Shown here: positions 60,201 through 64,000 of the stretch, one piece after another
Layout: each line of letters begins with the position of its first letter
Numbering within the stretch: the first letter of the stretch is position 1
Origin: Alligator mississippiensis
Taxonomy: Eukaryota > Chordata > Crocodylia > Alligatoridae
DNA: 64,000 bases
NCBI RefSeq assembly: GCF_030867095.1
Contig: NC_081828.1
Span: 2,681,001-2,745,000 of the forward strand
Direction: 5' to 3'
Translations under genes and position numbers: made by a program
The notes under the pieces: generated by a model
Seen by the model: only the letters and a program-made list of their open reading frames with translations
What the model was told of the DNA's origin: nothing
Database searches by the model: none

Positions 60201-62177
60201 AGACCAATAAATTAAGTCTACATTACCCAACTGAAGTCGATCATAACACAGAAAGGCCAGGAGTTTTAAGTTATCCGATTACAAAATCCTTCTCTCTTTC
60301 TCTTCTGGCTTTTCAAAAATTGGGCAGTACAGAGAGACAGGGCCTGGTAGCTATGCAACTCTCCACCAGTTCCCATATTACCAAGAATGTATTACTACAA
60401 CAGCCATTTAAAGCACTTTCCATCCAATGATCTCACTACAAGGAGGAAACGGGAACTATTTTATTTTAGAAGCAAACGTACATTTTTCTAGTCACTCCTT
60501 GACTTAACTTTGTTCTAACTTTTGACTTCCTTAAGAAAGTCTCTCTTATTTTAGATGATAGCAGCAGCAATGCTATTTATTACAAAAGCAAAGATAATTC
60601 CATCATGAGTGAGGAACGTAAACATTATATGGAACTAACTGTGAGTAATTTACAGCAGTTTAGAAACCATCTCACCTGGATTAAACTAAAGAAACACGGA
60701 ATAAGGATTTCTGACGTTAATCCTTTCTGAAGTAAAAGTATCCAGAACCATTTAAAAAAAATCAGAGAAGCAAACACTCCAATATAGAGCAAACTTCAGC
60801 ATATGGTGTTAGTTGTAATGTGCAAGTGGGTGAATTTTTAAGTACTTATTATGTCAAGTGTAGGCTTTTATTGTTACGAACTTATATTGCACAGGCTGTC
60901 CATGGGCTAGAGACAGTGACTGTCCCTCCATCTACAGAATGCTGACTTCCAATCATGCTATATTTTTTATGATGGTTTTGTGATGTAGAACAGTGCAGAG
61001 CAAGTTCTGATACTCTCTTTTGGGACACATTGCTCAAGTCCCAAGATGCTTATCCAATGTATGCAAGTATACTACAACACTACTGCATGAACAGGCATCT
61101 CGAGTACTGGGATTTGTATTAAATAGGAAAATTTAAGTTTGGATTTGGTGTCAAACTTACATTTGCTAAAAAATAAGTGTTATTATTAATAAAAAGCTTT
61201 TTTCAAGCTAAATATAGGACCTTCAAGATCATGGTGAAATGAAGACCAGTAATATTACTTTAAAATTGAACAGAGCCAACTTCTATTACATGGGCCCTTT
61301 CTGCTTCAGCCTGGAAAAGGCATGAGTGCAAAATTAGAGGCATCATTTGGAAGCGGGAAAAGAAAACAGCAGCCTGTAGAAGGGTATTTGTGTTACCATG
61401 TGTGGGTGTAGGTAGATACTTTAAGCAAAGGGGGGAAAATGAAGGCAGAAGGTATGGACATGATGCAATATAGAGGAAAGATGGCCTCAGTGATACCTCT
61501 CCGTAACAGCAGGAACAAAAAGATGTTGGGCTTTACTGAAGGACAAATGAAGAAGTAGAATTGGCAGTCACCTACCACCACATCCTTTGTCCAGAAAGTC
61601 TAGCACAGTAAAATTCACCTCCAGTTGATTTTTAGTTTGCATATTCAGCAGTGAAAGATCTTTCCCATTAGCTCTTCCCAGTACTTTCTCTGCCATCGCT
61701 TTAGTAGTAACGGAATGGCTAAGCTGCTCTTTGCTTCAGGTAAAACCTTGCTGCTTAACAGGAATCATCTAGGCTTCAAGAGCTATGCCTGGTTCTAGCT
61801 TTGCCACATCACAGAGACACCATGGCATTGGACTACCCCACCAATGTTATCCCAGGAGGAAAGATCATCTTGGGGGTGGGACTGCTTTGCCAAACAGCTC
61901 CTAGCCATTTCACGCTCAGCTAGCTTATTGTAATCATTTCTCTCTACGTTGTATTTCATGAAACAGTCTATGGACTGACTGGTTTTAATCTTGAGGGAAA
62001 TTAATCCCTTTTTGCCAAGGAGAAGCCCTACAACCCACTTGAGATTTGCTCTTCCATCCGTTCCACAAAAGCACTTGGTGGTGGGTGAGGCCCTGGGCAA
62101 AGAAACATGAAGCCTCGTCTCAGAAGAGCCAGGTGTTCCTCCTTCCTCTGCAAGTTCCCCAAAAACCTCCTATAATT
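60201..62177 (-). other. IPP 3' UTR and downstream region
   Basis: Sequence 3' of the IPP stop. Several TTTATT words (AATAAA on the minus strand) occur, for example near 60577 and 60868, but none can be singled out as the poly(A) signal. No other gene was seen. Confidence 0.4.
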
Positions 62178-62402
62178 TCAGAGCACTGCCACGCCTCCTT
62201 CGCAGCGGCTGGTGATCATGTTGGCTATTTCAGTCCAAGTGTCCAGATGAGGGTTATAAACTTCCACGGTGTCGGAGGTTACCGGGGCAGCAAAATCGTG
62301 ACTGGAAGCTCGACCTCCTACGGCATACAGAAGTCCGTTTACAGCTACCACGCACACTCCAGCTCTTGGCACCTTCATTGATGCAACTTCAACCCACTTC
62401 TC
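62178..62402 (-). CDS. IPP: IPP (KLHL27), last coding exon, partial gene
   Basis: Acceptor CCTCTCTCTTCAG at 62403-62415, phase 0, 74 codons and a stop. The product EKWVEVASMKVPRAGVCVVA, VNGLLYAVGGR, SDTVEVYNPHLDTWTEIANM and ITSRCEGGVAVL is a terminal kelch repeat, with the GG doublet, the YNP turn and the spaced Trp typical of a beta-propeller blade. The ending agrees with what I recall of IPP, and IPP is the kelch gene expected next to TMEM69 and GPBP1L1. IPP is a BTB-BACK-kelch protein thought to bind actin and possibly act as a CUL3 adaptor. Upstream exons lie right of the window. Confidence 0.88.
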   Translation of the reverse strand, partial: EKWVEVASMKVPRAGVCVVAVNGLLYAVGGRASSHDFAAPVTSDTVEVYNPHLDTWTEIANMITSRCEGGVAVL

Positions 62403-63254
62403 CTGAAGAGAGAGGAAGGGAGGAGAAAATTAAGCAAACAGCTATGAGGTTAACAAGCCCTGACTCCCCAGAGTAAGATTAAGGCTGAAGTATCTAAAAC
62501 GACCACTTAGTATAATTTATTACTGTAATCATGTCTGAATCTGTGTCCACAGCACCTTCCATCCTGAAACATCAGAAAGCACTTTACAAAGATGAGCTTG
62601 ATCCCTCTGAGAACAAAGTCTGTGGGAAAACTAACAAACAAATTCCCAGGCCACATGCCATGTGTGTGCTTGACACATTCACCACCAAGGGGATTCAGTC
62701 ATCCCTGGGATAGCACATCTTTACCACACTGCACAGCAAGGCAGAAAATGAAAATATATCATCCAGTGCAAATTCAGGGGAAATTTAGGGAATAAAAAAT
62801 ATAAATACCCCCAAAAGAATTGGGTAACATACCAGTGTTGCCCAGACTACTCTTTACAAAAAGTACCGTAGAAATCATATTTAGTAACAGTAGTCAGCAC
62901 CTGTTTTACATCCCATCCAGGAAACAGACCTATGAAAACAGCAGTGATTTCTACGATCACACTGGGACACTGATGCAGTATTTACTGCAGAAGAAAAAGT
63001 GCCACCTACTGTACAATCAGCAACAATCACTCTGGGGATCACTCAGGCTGGTTTTACAATAAATGCCATGCCTCGTTAACTTGCATCTGGGGTAACCTAC
63101 CGGATATTTTATAGTAAAACTGCTTCCCTCTCTCATTTTTAGTAATCTATAATGAATCTATTTACTGCGGGGTGGTGAACTTAAGTTCTCCTGGGTAATT
63201 TTGAGTTTTCTTTTCAAATGCTACATGATTGAGGTTAAATTATTGAAATCAGCT
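62403..63254 (-). other. IPP: IPP intron
   Basis: Intronic sequence upstream of the last IPP exon. CAGCACCTTCCATCCTGAAA plus AAAGCACTTTACAAA at 62550-62590 resembles an ancient dispersed repeat of unknown class. No further kelch exon was found. Confidence 0.45.
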
Positions 63255-64000
63255 CCCACAATGTCCTCATGGTCAAATTGGGAAAATGCGGCCTCCACTA
63301 CTTCATGGTCTGGTGGCTAGGTAACTGGCTCCCTGGCAGGACCCACAGGGTACTGATTGATGGAACAGAGTCATCAAGGCACATGGTGACCAGTGGCGCC
63401 TCTCGGGGTTTGGTATTCGGACCAGTGCTCTTCAACATGTTCATTAACGATTTGGATTCATGTATTATAAGCAATCTGGCAAAGTTTGCTGACACCAAAC
63501 TATGGGGGAGTGTGGTGACGCCCAAAGACAGGCTGGCAATACAGCATGACCTGGACAGGTTTGTGAAGTGGGCGGACCTCAACCTGATAACGTTTAATAC
63601 AGAGAAACGTAAAGTGATCCACCCAGGCAGAAATAACCCACAATACACTTACAGGCTCAGCAGTGGTAGGCTTGCCAGCACCACAACTGAGTGAGACCTA
63701 GGTGTCATGATTGACAGCAAAATGAACATAAGCCACCAATGCAATGCCGTAGCTGCATGCAGAGCTAACCAAACACTGGCATGCAACCACCAAGGCATCT
63801 TGCGTAAGGCAAAGGATGCCATCCTCCCACTCTACTTGGCCTTGGTGAGACTGCAGCTGGAGTACTGCGTCCAGTTCTGGGTGCCACCCTTTAAGAAGGA
63901 TGTGGAGAAGCTTGAGAGAGACCAGAGGAGGGCCACACATGATTCGAGGCCTCCAGACCAAGAGGCATGAGGAAAGGCTGAAAGACTTGGGACTGTTCAG
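63255..64000 (+). mobile_element. CR1 LINE reverse-transcriptase fragment, antisense in IPP intron, runs off right edge
   Basis: The plus-strand frame reads NWLPGRTHRVLIDGTESS, FGPVLFNMFINDLDS, KFADTKLWGSVV, DLDRFVKWADLNLITFN and LPLYLALVRLQLEYCVQFWV, the palm, thumb and C-terminal region of CR1 reverse transcriptase. It is inactive. The FADD catalytic motif has lost one Asp (FAD-T), an in-frame TGA sits at 63692-63694 before DLGV, and a frameshift follows near 63937, after which MIRGLQTKRHEERLKDLG continues in another frame. The 5' end is truncated near 63255. Confidence 0.93.

Noticed and set aside
62178..62402. Another kelch-like (KLHL) family member instead of IPP
   Set aside because: A single kelch blade alone would not discriminate. 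The specific C-terminal ending and the position beside GPBP1L1 and the TMEM69 remnant favour IPP.
1..64000. CRISPR arrays, bacterial operons, phage or plasmid features, tRNA and rRNA genes
   Set aside because: No direct-repeat/spacer pattern, Shine-Dalgarno-led genes or tRNA cloverleaf was seen. The only regular array is the minisatellite at 53.6-54.3 kb, whose units are contiguous without unique spacers.

Overview
This window is vertebrate nuclear DNA. It has spliced genes with GT/AG introns, a CpG-island promoter, CR1 LINEs, MIR-like fossils and many hAT-type nonautonomous transposons. CR1-dominated retroposition and the SINE type suggest a sauropsid. I favour a crocodilian, with turtle the main alternative; this is inference from repeat style only.

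The gene order matches the amniote block NASP-CCDC17-GPBP1L1-TMEM69-IPP (human 1p34.1). Left to right: (1) about 0.4-10.5 kb, CCDC17 on the minus strand. Eleven exons are reconstructed in a continuous frame, and the 3' end runs off the left edge. (2) 10.5-15.4 kb, an intergenic stretch plus the probable GPBP1L1 3' UTR. (3) 15.4-54.8 kb, GPBP1L1 (vasculin-like) on the minus strand. Ten coding exons join without a break into a 471-residue protein. A roughly 22 kb first intron, rich in hAT, MIR, CR1 and SINE copies, leads up to the promoter. (4) 53.57-54.31 kb, a minisatellite of about 18 units with higher-order structure, inside that intron next to the promoter. (5) About 54.3-55.7 kb, a CpG-island promoter with GC boxes, YY1-like elements and a near-perfect ZNF143-type site. 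This is the expected head-to-head promoter of GPBP1L1 and TMEM69. (6) 57.5-58.2 kb, the TMEM69 position on the plus strand. The sequence is clearly TMEM69-related but carries at least four frameshifts and two nonsense codons, so it looks like a unitary pseudogene at its native locus. (7) 62.18-62.40 kb, the last coding exon of the kelch gene IPP on the minus strand. Its intron contains a sense-damaged CR1 reverse transcriptase on the plus strand that reaches the right edge.

The genes do not form an operon-like pathway. CCDC17 is a zinc-finger/coiled-coil protein, GPBP1L1 a putative GC-rich-promoter transcription factor and IPP a BTB-kelch protein. The most unusual biology is the decayed TMEM69 opposite a well-kept bidirectional-type promoter. 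Next are the promoter-proximal minisatellite, upstream ORFs that abut the GPBP1L1 start codon, and a CR1 3' end that sits on the acceptor of CCDC17 exon 3. All exon calls are by eye from translation and splice consensus. Family assignments rest on remembered protein family sequences, not on searches.
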